From contig SYOX01000417.1 in NCBI GenBank assembly GCA_005804885.1, positions 1-64,000 on the forward strand: a stretch of DNA of 64,000 nt, read 5' to 3'. Positions 16,917 through 24,623 of this stretch are shown here, in pieces. The position numbers and the translations under genes were made by a program. The DNA comes from Pseudomonadota bacterium. GTDB taxonomy: Bacteria; Myxococcota_A; Bradymonadia; Bradymonadales; GCA-2716585. Below the pieces are notes generated by a model. That model saw only the letters and a program-made list of their open reading frames with translations. It searched no databases and was not told where the DNA came from. Numbering within the stretch: the first letter of the stretch is position 1; each line of letters opens with the position of its first letter.

Positions 16917-18623
16917 ATGGATCCTCTGGCACGACCCCCAAGGCTGCGCATCGCCCTGGCCCAGATCAACTTCACCGTCGGGGCCTTCGAAGGCAACCTC
17001 CAGCTCATCGAGCACGCCGTCGAGCGCGCCCTCAAGCGCGGCGTCCAGCTCCTCGTCCTGACCGAGCTGGCCACCTGCGGCTACCCCCCCCGCGACCTGC
17101 TGGAGCAGCCCGACTTCGTCTCCGAGAACCTGCGCACCCTCGACCGGGTCGCGCGCCTGAGCACCGACAAGCTCGCCATCGTCTGCGGCTACGCCGAGCG
17201 CGCCCACGCCACCGCCTCCCGACCCCTGTACAACGCCGCCGCCGTCTGCTTCGGCGGCAAGGTCCGCCACCGCCTCTTCAAGTCCCTTCTGCCCAACTAC
17301 GACGTCTTTGACGAGGATCGCTACTTCGAACCGGCCCCGCCCGAATTGATCAAGATCATCAAGCTCTTCAACCTCAAGATCGGCGTCACCATCTGCGAGG
17401 ACATCTGGGGCGACGAGCTGGCCGGCGAGGGGCGCTGCTACCCGACGCGCCCGGCGCGAGTGCTGGTGGATAAGGGCGCGCAGCTCCTCATCAATATTTC
17501 GGCCAGCCCCTTCTCGCTCGGCAAGGCCACCCAGCGCCGACGCCTCCTGGCGGCGCTGGCCACCAGCCACCAGGTCCCCATCGTCTACACCAACCAGGTC
17601 GGCGCCAACGACGGCCTGATCTTCGACGGCCTCTCGATGGCCATCAACGCCGACGGACACACCGCCGCCCGCGCCCGCGACTTCGCCGAGGACCTCCTGA
17701 TCGTCGACATGGACTGGCAGGGCAAGCTGTGGCAGGTCGGCGACCCGCCCTCCAACGCCGAGAACGCCCTGGAGCAGACCCGCCGCGCCCTGGTCCTGGG
17801 CGTGCGCGACTACCTCTACAAGACCGGCCACAAGAGCGCCATCGTCGGCCTCTCCGGCGGGATCGACTCGGCGCTGACCGCCACCCTCGCCGCCGAGGCC
17901 CTCGGCCCCGAGAACGTCCTGGGCGTCGCCATGCCCTCGCGATACTCCTCGCCGGACTCCCTGGCCGACGCCGAGGCCCTGGCCGCCAACCTCGGGATCC
18001 ACTTCCGCGTCGCCTCCATCGAGCCCATGTTCCAGGCCTTCCTCGACACCACCGCCCCCCTCTTCGAAGGCTACGGGCCCGACGCCACCGAGGAGAACCT
18101 CCAGGCCCGCGTCCGCGGCACCCTCCTGATGGCCCTGTCCAACAAGTACGGCGCGCTGGTCCTGAGCACCGGCAACAAGTCCGAGCTGGCCGTCGGCTAC
18201 TGCACCCTCTACGGCGACATGTGCGGCGGGCTCGCCGTCATCTCCGACCTCCCCAAGACCCTCGTCTACGCCCTGAGCCGCCACATCAACCACATGGCCG
18301 AGATCCACGGCCTGACACCCCCCATCCCCCAGAACACCCTGAACCGCCCCCCCAGCGCCGAGCTGCGCCCCGACCAGACCGACCAGGACACCCTCCCCAG
18401 CTACGACGTCCTGGACCGCATCCTCGAACTCCACGTCGAGGCCCTGCGCACCGCTGAGCAGATCAGCCGCTCCGAGGGCTTCGACCTCGACCTCGTCCGC
18501 CGCGTCATCGCCATGATCCACCGCAACGAGCACAAGCGCCACCAGGCCGCACCAGGCCTGAAGATCTCCGCCAAGGCCTTCGGCGTCGGGCGCCGCTTCC
18601 CCATCGTCGCCCGGTACCTGTGA
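16917..18623 (+). CDS. nadE: Glutamine-dependent NAD+ synthetase
   Basis: 568 residues, the usual size of the glutamine-hydrolysing form. Residues 10-270 are a nitrilase-type amidohydrolase with the Glu-Lys-Cys triad E50 (VLTELATCGY), K122 (FKSLLPNY) and C160 (TICEDIWGD) that releases ammonia from glutamine. Residues 290-568 are the synthetase with the ATP-pyrophosphatase loop GLSGGIDSAL (313-318) and LSTGNKSELAVGYCTLYGD. It amidates nicotinate adenine dinucleotide to NAD+. It follows pncB by 21 bp. The ending KISAKAFGVGRRFPI is typical for the family. Confidence 0.95.
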   Translation: MDPLARPPRLRIALAQINFTVGAFEGNLQLIEHAVERALKRGVQLLVLTELATCGYPPRDLLEQPDFVSENLRTLDRVARLSTDKLAIVCGYAERAHATASRPLYNAAAVCFGGKVRHRLFKSLLPNYDVFDEDRYFEPAPPELIKIIKLFNLKIGVTICEDIWGDELAGEGRCYPTRPARVLVDKGAQLLINISASPFSLGKATQRRRLLAALATSHQVPIVYTNQVGANDGLIFDGLSMAINADGHTAARARDFAEDLLIVDMDWQGKLWQVGDPPSNAENALEQTRRALVLGVRDYLYKTGHKSAIVGLSGGIDSALTATLAAEALGPENVLGVAMPSRYSSPDSLADAEALAANLGIHFRVASIEPMFQAFLDTTAPLFEGYGPDATEENLQARVRGTLLMALSNKYGALVLSTGNKSELAVGYCTLYGDMCGGLAVISDLPKTLVYALSRHINHMAEIHGLTPPIPQNTLNRPPSAELRPDQTDQDTLPSYDVLDRILELHVEALRTAEQISRSEGFDLDLVRRVIAMIHRNEHKRHQAAPGLKISAKAFGVGRRFPIVARYL

Positions 18624-18740
18624 GCCCCTCGCTGGAAGCGCCCCGACGCTCTGTGTACTCTGGGCGCCACAATCGCCTCGACGGCCCCACCCCCTCAGGC
18701 GAGGGGCGGCCGCCCTGGCCCGCATGAGCCCCGACTCGCC

Positions 18741-20084
18741 ATGAAACACCCCGCCCCCCGCGCCCCCTGGACCCCGAGCGATATCCTCGCCTGGATCGCC
18801 GCGCCCATCTGCGCCCTCTTTGCCCTCTCGCTGGCCTGCACCACGGCCCCCCCCGCCGACGACGGCAGCAGCCTGACCCCCGACGAGCTGCGCGCCTTCG
18901 TCCAGGCCAAGGCCCTGCTCCTTGGCCGCTGGACCCTCACCCACGAGGTCCAGGCCCGCGACGAGGTCGGCCGACCGCTGCCGGCCGGCGCCTTCTCCTG
19001 GACGATCGAGATCTTCGAAGTCGAGCCCTTGCCCTTCGGCGCCAACCAGCTCCAGTTCCGCTGGTCCGGCGCCCTCAAGGCCGAGCGCCTCTGCGTCGTC
19101 GACGAGGCCAGCTTCGTCCCCCAGGGCGCCCCCTGCCAGCCCCTCGAGCCCGCCCTCCTCGGCCGCTGCGTCGGCCACGCCTGCGAGTCCTTCCTGGAGC
19201 TGCCCATCCAGGGCTCCTACCAGCCCGACCTCGACCAGCTCCGCTTCGACTCCGTCGAGGGCAATGCCTTCTTCCTCGACCCCGAGCGCGGCTTCATCAA
19301 CCTCTCGACCCAGATCACCGGCACCCTCACCTTCGAAAGCGACACCTTGGCCGCCGCGCCGACCTGCGAGGGCAGCTGCGGCTTCACCATCACCCCCAAG
19401 GGCCTCTTCACTGGTCAATACCGCAACTATTCCGACAACTTGCGCGTCACCACGCTGACTCGCCTGGATGACCTGCGCCGCAAGACCCCCACCGTCGACG
19501 AGACCCCGAGGGCCACCCGGATCGACGAGCAGGCCGAGGCCGAGGCCGCGATACTGGGCTCCTGGCGCCTGACGATCGGCCTTGAGGACGACTTCGAACC
19601 TGGGGGCCTGCGCGCCGTCGGCGAGGTCGGCTACGACCTCGACGTCTTCGAGGTCGTCGAGTCCTCGGAGGTCGGCGCGTGGCAGTTCCGCGCGGGCGCC
19701 AACGTCTCCAGGCTCTGCGTCGCCACCCAGGCCGACGCCAACGCCGGCCGCCCCTGCGGCGAGCTCGCGCCAGCCCAGGTCGGCACCTGCGGCAGCACCT
19801 GCACCCCTGGCGACGAGATCGCCGTCGAGGGCCTCTTCAACACCCTCGACGGCGCCCTGCGCATCAACCGGGTCGACGCCGACGTCTTCTTCGAAGACGC
19901 GCGCGGTCACGTCGCCCTGAACGTCGACATCGTCGCCGACGGCCTCACCCTCGTCGGCGACGCCGTGGAGGTGTCGCAGTGCACCTCGGGCTGCTCCTGG
20001 CAGATCCGCGCGTCCGGCGAGCTCGACGACAGCCACGGCGACCGCGACGGCACCACCTCCGTCTTCCAGATGCACAGCCAGTGA
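18741..20084 (+). CDS. Lipoprotein with two homologous beta-rich domains, function unknown
   Basis: 447 residues with a hydrophobic leader ending LSLAC (Cys33), so a probable lipoprotein. The mature part is an internal duplication: residues about 58-230 and 277-440 both begin LLGRW/ILGSW, continue with an Ile/Phe-rich 'EIFEVE' or 'DVFEVV' strand, a cysteine in 'ERLCVVDE' or 'SRLCVAT', a CxxxC-like pair, then INLSTQITG or VALNVDIVADG. The layout suggests two lipocalin-like or beta-sandwich domains. No enzyme motif is seen. It lies after nadE but is 117 bp away and probably has its own promoter. Confidence 0.8.
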   Translation: MKHPAPRAPWTPSDILAWIAAPICALFALSLACTTAPPADDGSSLTPDELRAFVQAKALLLGRWTLTHEVQARDEVGRPLPAGAFSWTIEIFEVEPLPFGANQLQFRWSGALKAERLCVVDEASFVPQGAPCQPLEPALLGRCVGHACESFLELPIQGSYQPDLDQLRFDSVEGNAFFLDPERGFINLSTQITGTLTFESDTLAAAPTCEGSCGFTITPKGLFTGQYRNYSDNLRVTTLTRLDDLRRKTPTVDETPRATRIDEQAEAEAAILGSWRLTIGLEDDFEPGGLRAVGEVGYDLDVFEVVESSEVGAWQFRAGANVSRLCVATQADANAGRPCGELAPAQVGTCGSTCTPGDEIAVEGLFNTLDGALRINRVDADVFFEDARGHVALNVDIVADGLTLVGDAVEVSQCTSGCSWQIRASGELDDSHGDRDGTTSVFQMHSQ

Positions 20085-20133
20085 GCGCCTGGGCGCTCCG
20101 ATCTCCCCCCTGCGGAGCCGCCCGCTCTGAGCG

Positions 20134-20169
20134 GTTCGCTCAGGGAAGGCTCCAGGCCCCTTCGACGCG
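20134..20169. repeat. Dispersed 36-bp repeat, second copy
   Basis: Matches 3987-4022 at 31 of 36 positions (TTCGCTCAG to GACGCGC). It overlaps a perfect 7-bp stem hairpin just upstream. Confidence 0.45.
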
Positions 20170-20230
20170 CCCCTCCCCCCCACGCGCGACGAACGCCCCG
20201 CCCCACGCTCCTCGCACCGCCCCACGCTCG

Positions 20231-20356
20231 ACGAACGCCCCACGCACCACGAACACCCCACGCACCACGAACGCCCCACGCACCACGAACACCCCACGCA
20301 CCACGAACGCCCCACGCACCACGAACGCCCCACGCTCGACGAACGCCCCACGCTCC
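20231..20356. repeat. 18-bp tandem array, seven units
   Basis: Seven head-to-tail units with consensus ACGAACGCCCCACGCACC; alternate units carry ACGAACA, and the last two end CTCG or CTCC in place of CACC. A partial extra copy precedes it at about 20187-20228. There are no spacers, so it is a minisatellite and not a CRISPR array. Confidence 0.85.
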
Positions 20357-20630
20357 TCGCACCGCCCCCGTTGGGGACGGGCTCGTCGGGTGGGGCTAGA
20401 TGCTCGGGGCGGGCTGCGCCCTGTCGGTCGCAGGCCCCCGAACGATCCAGGTCGACACCAGAGGGCGTGAAAACCCCAATCCACAGGCCCACTTCGACGC
20501 GATGATCCGGCCCCGCGATCCGCGCTCGGCCGTCCGCCGGCCTGCGCCCGACAGGGCGCAGCCCACCCGCGCATCCAAGCCCCACCCGACGAGCCCGCCC
20601 CCTTGAGGGGCGGTGCGAGGAGCGTGGGGC
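20345..20630. repeat. Large inverted repeat, about 90-bp arms, 106-bp loop
   Basis: Left arm 20345-20434 and right arm 20541-20630 are close reverse complements. Shared blocks include GCTCCTCGCACCGCCCC, GGGCTCGTCGGGTGGGGCT and GGGCTGCGCCCTGTCGG, separated by a few mismatches. The loop carries no recognisable gene. It may be a MITE-like or cruciform-forming element; the left arm starts inside the last unit of the 18-bp array. Confidence 0.8.
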
Positions 20631-20677
20631 TTGGGGGGCGCTCCGATCTCCCCCCGGCGGCGCCGCCCTGAGCCGAC

Positions 20678-20707
20678 TTGACATCGGGGGCTGGACAGAG
20701 CTCAATT
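20678..20707 (+). promoter_or_regulatory. Possible promoter of the multiheme cytochrome gene
   Basis: A perfect TTGACA at 20678-20683, an 18-bp spacer and a weak TCAATT at 20702-20707, about 34 bp before the chosen ATG. The -10 element is poor, so this is tentative. Confidence 0.35.
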
Positions 20708-20740
20708 TCAGTCCCTGACCTGTTGATCGAGGTGCGCCCC

Positions 20741-22969
20741 ATGACCTCCAGGACACTGGCCGTGATCGCCGCGACGGCCCTCTGCACGCTGGCCGCCTGC
20801 CAGAACACGGGGACGGTCCACAGCCCGTCCCAGCCCCCTGTCGTCGCCGTCGACCTCTCCCCCGACGTGGCCGACGCGCCACCAGCGGCGCCGCCGCCCG
20901 AGCCGCTCCTGCCCGACGAGGGCGCTCACCTGGCGCCTTCGCTGACCCGGCTGGCCGGGGGCCAGGAGAGCCCGGACATGGGCGTCTTGCTGGAGGTGGA
21001 GCGCTGCCGCGACTGCCACGCCTCGATCGTCGAAGAGTGGCGCCAGAGCCCCCACGCGCTCTCGTCCCTCAACAACCCGCTCTACAGGGTCACGCTCGAC
21101 GACTTCGTGGCAGACCGCGACCCTGCCCGCGCGCGCTTCTGCAACACCTGCCACGACGTCGCCCTCCAGTTCGACGACCCGCCTGAGCCGCCCCGGCCTG
21201 AGGACCAGCGCGCCCACGCGGGCGTCAACTGCATGACGTGCCACGGCATCACGGCGGCGACCGTCGACGGCAATGGCAGCTACACGCTGGACACCTCCCC
21301 CGTGCCCTACCCGGTCCCTGGCGATCCCGACTCGCTGGCTCGTCACAGAGCCAGGGTGGCCCCGAGCGCGCTGGGCACCGACGCCATGTGCACCTCGTGC
21401 CATCGGGCCTTCATCGGGCCGCAGACCGAGCACCCCTTCATCGCCTTCGGCATGGACGAGCACACGCCCTTGAGGCGCTCGCCCTTCGGCGGCAGCCTCC
21501 TGGATCGCATCGACGAGCCCATCGCGCCCAGGGGTTGCATCGGCTGCCACATGGCCGAGGGCGCCGGGGGCCTGCGCGCCCACCGCTTCCCGGGCGGCCA
21601 CACGACGCTGGCCCGGATGATCGACTCCGAGGCGCAGCTCAAGGCGAACGTCGACCTGCTCAGCCAGGCCGCCGCGCTGGACCTGCACGCGATGGCGCGC
21701 GTCGGCGCCAACGTCGTCCACCAGGAGCCGGCGCTGGCTGCGGCGCCGGGCCAGCGGCTCCTCATCGACGCGGTGATCGCCAGCCTCCAGGTTGGCCACG
21801 ATTTCCCGAGCGGCGCCAAGGACTTGCGCGACATGTGGCTGGAGGTCAAGGCGACCGACCGCCACGGCGCGCCGGTCGCGGCGGCGGGTGATCGGCACGC
21901 CGAGGCGCCTCGCGATCCGACGGCCCACATCCTTCGCACCCTCGTGGTCGACATCAAGAGCGAGGTGGTCTTCGAGCACCGGGTTGGCCGCTTCAGGGCG
22001 GGGGTCTACGATCGGACGATCGCGCCGAGGGGGGCCGCCGTGGTCCGTTATGGCCTTGATCTGCCGGGCGACTTTGACCCGGGGCGCTTCCCGCTGTCGA
22101 TCGAGGCGACGCTGAGGCACCGCCGGGTGCAGCCAGAGCTGGCCGAGGCGGCCTGTCGGACCTCTGGAGAGGGGCGCGGGGCTGCCTTCGTGGCGCAGTC
22201 GAAGAGGTGGACGGGGGTGAAGCTGGATCCGTGCACGCCGCAGCCGATCATCGACATCGCGCGGGCGCGGCTCCAGGTCGGCCCGGGGGCGGCCGAGGGG
22301 GCCGAGGCCAGGCCGAGGTGGGTGAGGTTGCTGGCGCACGGCCGGGGTCTGCGCCTGCAGGTGCAGGAGCACCAGGAGGAGGCGCTGCTGGCGCTGCAGG
22401 AGGCCGAGGAGGCGCTTGGGGTCGAGGCCCCGCCTTGGGCGCGGCCGGCGATCTGGGTGGAGCAGGCGGGCGTCCTGGGGTTGATGGGGCGCACCGGCGA
22501 GGCCGAGGCGCTGCTGGGGCGGGCTGAGGCGCTGCTGCCTGAGCACCCGGCGATCCCCTTCATGCGGGGGGAGATCAACGCTCTGGTCTGGCGCTGGGAG
22601 GCGGCGGCGGCGGCCTACCGGCGGGCCAGCGAGCTGTCGCCTGGGGACGACCGTGTCTGGCGCCAGCTGGCGCTCTCGCTGGGCAGCCTGGATCAGCGGG
22701 GGGCCTCGCTGGAGGCGGCGCAGCGCGGGCTCCGGCTCAACGCACAGGACGGGGATCTGCTTCGAATCCAGAGCCTGGCCTTGCAGGCGCTCGCGCCGGA
22801 GAGCGAGGGCGCCAGGGTGGCCCGCGAGACGTGGCTGCGCTACCGGAGCGACGACGGGGCGCCGGGGGTCAAGGCGCGCTGCGCCGACAGGGCGCCGGTC
22901 TGCCAGCAGGAGCGGGTGCCGATCTTCGTCCACGCGATGCGGGCGGCGGGCGGGTCCGGGGCGCCTTGA
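20741..22969 (+). CDS. Pentaheme c-type cytochrome lipoprotein with C-terminal TPR repeats
   Basis: 742 residues. The ATG at 20741 follows GAGGTG and opens a lipoprotein signal (CTLAAC, Cys20). Five CxxCH heme-attachment motifs sit at residues 89 (CRDCH), 134 (CNTCH), 164 (CMTCH), 217 (CTSCH) and 266 (CIGCH), in a cytochrome c554/NapC-NrfA-like spacing, with further histidines for axial ligation. A beta-rich domain follows (about 330-500), then TPR-like helices from about 540 (EQAGVLGLMGRTGEAEALLGRA-type, SELSPGDDRVWRQLALSLG). It should be an exported electron-transfer or redox-enzyme component; no partner oxidoreductase is adjacent. The role is unknown. Codon use drifts from NNC to NNG along the gene. 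Confidence 0.87.
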   Translation: MTSRTLAVIAATALCTLAACQNTGTVHSPSQPPVVAVDLSPDVADAPPAAPPPEPLLPDEGAHLAPSLTRLAGGQESPDMGVLLEVERCRDCHASIVEEWRQSPHALSSLNNPLYRVTLDDFVADRDPARARFCNTCHDVALQFDDPPEPPRPEDQRAHAGVNCMTCHGITAATVDGNGSYTLDTSPVPYPVPGDPDSLARHRARVAPSALGTDAMCTSCHRAFIGPQTEHPFIAFGMDEHTPLRRSPFGGSLLDRIDEPIAPRGCIGCHMAEGAGGLRAHRFPGGHTTLARMIDSEAQLKANVDLLSQAAALDLHAMARVGANVVHQEPALAAAPGQRLLIDAVIASLQVGHDFPSGAKDLRDMWLEVKATDRHGAPVAAAGDRHAEAPRDPTAHILRTLVVDIKSEVVFEHRVGRFRAGVYDRTIAPRGAAVVRYGLDLPGDFDPGRFPLSIEATLRHRRVQPELAEAACRTSGEGRGAAFVAQSKRWTGVKLDPCTPQPIIDIARARLQVGPGAAEGAEARPRWVRLLAHGRGLRLQVQEHQEEALLALQEAEEALGVEAPPWARPAIWVEQAGVLGLMGRTGEAEALLGRAEALLPEHPAIPFMRGEINALVWRWEAAAAAYRRASELSPGDDRVWRQLALSLGSLDQRGASLEAAQRGLRLNAQDGDLLRIQSLALQALAPESEGARVARETWLRYRSDDGAPGVKARCADRAPVCQQERVPIFVHAMRAAGGSGAP

Positions 22970-22998
22970 GGCTGGGCGCGCCGCCCGGCCCTGCGGCG

Positions 22999-23095
22999 GG
23001 CGCGGCGCCTGACCTCAAGGCAGACGGGCCGCCTGGCCTCAAGGCAGACGGGCCGCCTGACCTCAAGGCGGGCGGGCCGCCTGGCCTCAAGGGGC
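22999..23095. repeat. 24-bp tandem repeat
   Basis: Nearly four units of GCCGCCTGGCCTCAAGGCAG-type sequence, period 24 bp, just downstream of the multiheme cytochrome gene. No spacers and no gene. Confidence 0.75.
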
Positions 23096-23170
23096 GCGCC
23101 TGCGGCGTCGGTCGGTCAGGCGCCGCGCGAGCCAGGGGAATCCTCGGGGTTGGCCCGACGCGGGGGCCAG

Positions 23171-23204
23171 AAAAACCAAAAGCCCCTGCGATGACGCAGA
23201 GGCT
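23171..23204 (-). terminator. Rho-independent terminator after the HU gene
   Basis: Read on the minus strand: a 10-bp stem AGCCTCTGCG / CGCAGGGGCT around TCAT (one G-U pair), followed by TTTGGTTTTT. It lies 43 bp past the HU stop codon. Confidence 0.85.
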
Positions 23205-23246
23205 CGACGCCGGGCCGGGGCCCTGGCGGCTGGTTGTGGCGGAGGA

Positions 23247-23522
23247 TCAGCCCTCGACCTTCTCCTTGAGGAGCTTGCCGGGGGAGAAGCTCGCGGCGTG
23301 CTTCTCGGGAATGTCGATGACGGCGCCGCTGCTGGGGTGGCGGCCCTTGCGCGCCTTGCGGGTCTTGCGCTCGAAGGTGCCGAAGCCGGTCACGACGACC
23401 TTGCCGCCGCCCGCGATGGTGTCCTCGATGTTCTTGAAGACCGCGTTGACGACGGCCTCGGCGTCGCGGTTGCTGACGCCAGTATCCTCGGCCACCTTCT
23501 TGATAAGATCGTTCTTATGCAT
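23247..23522 (-). CDS. hup: HU-family DNA-binding protein
   Basis: 91 residues, exactly the size of HU. MHKNDLIKKVAEDTGVS begins the helical dimer body, VVVTGFGTFERK is the conserved saddle, and the DNA-binding arm carries RKGRHPSSGAVIDIP with the intercalating-type Pro; FSPGKLLKEKV closes it. HU bends and compacts chromosomal DNA as a dimer. GGAGGGAG precedes the ATG with good spacing, and a strong terminator follows, so it is probably a single-gene transcript. HU and IHF subunits are related; lack of IHF-type extra C-terminal residues favours HU. Confidence 0.94.
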   Translation of the reverse strand: MHKNDLIKKVAEDTGVSNRDAEAVVNAVFKNIEDTIAGGGKVVVTGFGTFERKTRKARKGRHPSSGAVIDIPEKHAASFSPGKLLKEKVEG

Positions 23523-23750
23523 GGGTCACTCCCTCCAATCGTGAAAATAACACCGCCAATTCATCAAGCGGCGCGACAGTCCCGTCTGGTGTAGAACCCG
23601 ATGTGAAGGGCCTCGACATCGGCTCAACCAAACTCCAGGATGGGCAGGACAGTAACCGCATGATTTGGGCTCGTCAACGACAAATCGCGTCAAGACGGGC
23701 TCCGATGGCAAATTTGTGGTGGCGGAAGGGGGGGTCTGGGAGGGTCCGAA

Positions 23751-24527
23751 TCAGCGCGAGACGATCGCAAAGCCGACCCGGCGGTTGTGATCGGCGCGAT
23801 TGGGGCCAGCGCCGCCGCCGACGATCATCAGACGGTCGGTGGCCACGCCGCGCTGGACGAGCCCATCGCGGACCATGCGGGCGCGGGCCAGGCTCAGATC
23901 GCGCAGCGCGTCCGGGCCGCTCTCCTCGTTGGACTCGGCGTAGCCGACGATGCGCAGGTTCAGGTCGCCGTTGTCGCTGAGCTTGTCGGCGATCGTGTCC
24001 AGCGGGGGGTTCGAGAGCGGGACGGCCGAGCCGGGCTTGAAGGAGATCTCCTCCTCGAAGGAGACGATCTTGACCACGTAGAACTCGACCCGGCGGTTGA
24101 GCGCCCTGCTGCCCCGATCGGCGGCGTCGCTGACGGGCCGGGTGTTGCTGAAGGCCTCCGTGGACAGGCGGTCGGCCGAGACCCCCTTGCGCACCAGGCG
24201 CTTGAGCACCTCCTCGGCCCGCTTCTGGCTCAGCTCCTCGCACTTGCGCTCGCCCGCGTCGGCGTGGCCCTGCACCGTCACCTGCATCTCGGGGTTCTCC
24301 TTGAGGTAGGAGGCCATCAGATCCACGACCTGCGCCTGACCCCGACCTATCCCCGACTGGTTCTGATCAAAGGCCACCTGATCGGCCACCAGCACCTGGT
24401 AGTGCATCACATTCGCGCCCGAGCCGCCCCCAAGGGCCGCCGACCCGCTCCCGAGCAGCGCGCCCAGGACCACAAGCGCCGACAACCCCCTCGACTTCGC
24501 CGCCCAGCTCGCCCGCTTCGTGTTCAT
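23751..24527 (-). CDS. Exported protein with two tandem OmpA-like domains
   Basis: 258 residues from the ATG at 24527 (GAGAGGTGAGG upstream). An N-terminal hydrophobic signal (LSALVVLGALLGSGSAAL) exports it. Two OmpA C-terminal-like peptidoglycan-binding domains follow: the first with VTVQGHADAGERKCEELSQKRAEEV and LNRRVEFYVV, the second with LRIVGYAESNEES, LSLARARMVRDGLVQRGV and HNRRVGFAIV. The conserved NxxLSxxRA pattern is present in modified form and the Arg at each domain end is kept. Tandem OmpA domains with no barrel suggest a periplasmic peptidoglycan-associated protein. Partner unknown; it stands alone. Confidence 0.85.
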   Translation of the reverse strand: MNTKRASWAAKSRGLSALVVLGALLGSGSAALGGGSGANVMHYQVLVADQVAFDQNQSGIGRGQAQVVDLMASYLKENPEMQVTVQGHADAGERKCEELSQKRAEEVLKRLVRKGVSADRLSTEAFSNTRPVSDAADRGSRALNRRVEFYVVKIVSFEEEISFKPGSAVPLSNPPLDTIADKLSDNGDLNLRIVGYAESNEESGPDALRDLSLARARMVRDGLVQRGVATDRLMIVGGGAGPNRADHNRRVGFAIVSR

Positions 24528-24623
24528 CGCCTCACCTCTCCGTGGCTGACTTCCCTTGACCAGCTTCAAACTAGTACGCCCGGATCAATGATGCAATACT
24601 GAACGTTTGTTCGCATTTGAAAC

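Larger units (their letters stand above)
20085..20740. other. Repeat-rich intergenic region without a credible gene
   Basis: 656 bp between two plus-strand lipoprotein genes. It holds, in order, a hairpin CTGAGCG-gtt-CGCTCAG (20127-20143), the second copy of the 36-bp dispersed repeat (20134-20169), an 18-bp tandem array, a 90-bp-arm inverted repeat and a possible promoter. Open frames across it on both strands are short-period repeats or antisense readings and are not called as genes. Confidence 0.7.

Noticed and set aside
20231-20356. Possible CRISPR array
   Set aside because: Units are contiguous 18-mers with no spacers, and no cas gene is in the window.
15405-20882. A very long uninterrupted open frame on the minus strand, about 1825 codons
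   Set aside because: It runs antisense through pncB, nadE and the duplicated-domain lipoprotein gene, has Val/Gly/Glu-rich composition typical of high-GC shadows, and no recognised domain.
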